DNA from: Acidobacteriota bacterium
Lineage (GTDB): Bacteria > Acidobacteriota > Terriglobia > UBA7540
Assembly: GCA_021787735.1 (NCBI GenBank)
Contig: JAJYLL010000045.1
Coordinates: forward strand, 1-36,592
Reading direction: 5' to 3'
Length of the DNA stretch: 36,592 bases
Part shown: piece after piece, positions 36,263 to 36,592 of the stretch
Layout: each line of letters opens with the position of its first letter
Position numbering within the stretch: the first letter of the stretch is position 1
The notes under the pieces: generated by a model
Seen by the model: only the letters and a program-made list of their open reading frames with translations
Told to the model about the DNA's origin: nothing
Databases searched by the model: none
Translations under genes and position numbers: made by a program

Positions 36263-36592
36263 AGATTTCTGAGTGGCCGGGCACTTGGCCGCCGGCCCGA
36301 AAACTTCTGTGCTATGCTTGCCAGTGAGAGTCCGGAGGCGCGCAAGTTTCCGTCGCACTGCGACAGAATGTTTTCGCCTGAACGGCTTTCCCCTGGCAGG
36401 ACGTTGCAGCGGCATCAAACTCTGCGGCAACGAACCGAAAGACTCTTTCCAGTGACAACGTGCCATAAGAGGAACGCCGGCTGGTTTCAGTCCTTTCGAA
36501 TTACAGTCTAACGGAGGTTGCGGTTTCCTGCCAGATTGACGCCGCTTTTGAGGGCCTGCAGCGCACGCCATGGTTGTAAAGAATCGAGCCAC
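36263..36592. other. Region upstream of der, no gene recognised
   Basis: The 330 bases to the window edge hold no recognisable protein in any frame. The minus frame is open and continuous with der but has no family features. A palindrome GTCGCA-G-TGCGAC lies near 36353-36365. The der promoter is presumably here. Confidence 0.35.

Noticed and set aside
36263-36592. N-terminal extension of Der to the window edge
   Set aside because: The Der family begins at the MPKLP segment, and the extension has no homology-like pattern.

Overview
The window looks like a chromosomal segment of a GC-rich, Gram-negative bacterium, most likely an Acidobacteriota member. This is inferred from an outer-membrane LptD, several multiheme c-type cytochromes, MEP-pathway genes next to a PIN/TRAM protein, and the style of the sequences. 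It was not tested by phylogeny. No phage, IS element, CRISPR array, tRNA or rRNA was seen. Two partial features touch the edges: a peptidyl-prolyl isomerase gene is cut at base 1, and the window ends upstream of der.

Layout. (1) 1-4748, minus strand: an exported electron-transfer cluster. In transcription order it holds a 16-heme cytochrome, an NHL-repeat propeller, a tetraheme cytochrome resembling OmcE-type nanowire subunits, a terminator and a truncated SurA/PpiC-type isomerase. The long divergent spacer that follows carries two CRP/FNR-type palindromes 22 bp apart and leads to a membrane-anchored TPR protein (5493-6155). (2) 6547-12638, plus strand: a full-length Lhr-type helicase and phosphoglucomutase, closed by a good terminator. 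(3) 12690-15320: palindromic repeats, a YcxB-like gene broken by two in-frame stop codons, and a Tat-exported GH51 arabinofuranosidase. (4) 15701-17838: a PLP-dependent threonine dehydratase-like enzyme convergent with a zinc-ribbon/RDD membrane protein. (5) 17950-26900, plus strand: lptD, hemB, dacB (PBP4), a LOG-family hydrolase, mutS2 and a thioredoxin-fold protein. (6) 26925-36262, minus strand: a tandem-duplicated TonB-C protein, a glpD-acylphosphatase-apt run, a CBS-pair protein, a PIN/TRAM-ispD-ispF run and der.

The most notable observation is at 26235-26900. Two short reading frames lie in the same frame, separated only by a TGA. Read through, they make one protein disulfide oxidoreductase-like protein of 221 residues. 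The TGA sits exactly where the first cysteine of the CxxC redox motif should be (U-P-H-C), and a hairpin with a GGUC apical loop begins 12 bases after it. This is strong sequence evidence for a selenoprotein that ordinary gene callers would split in two.

The second is the cytochrome/NHL/isomerase cluster, which fits an extracellular electron-transfer or cytochrome-filament system. The rest is mainly housekeeping: cell envelope (lptD, dacB), haem (hemB), isoprenoid precursors (ispD, ispF), purine salvage (apt), ribosome assembly (der) and DNA maintenance (mutS2, lhr).
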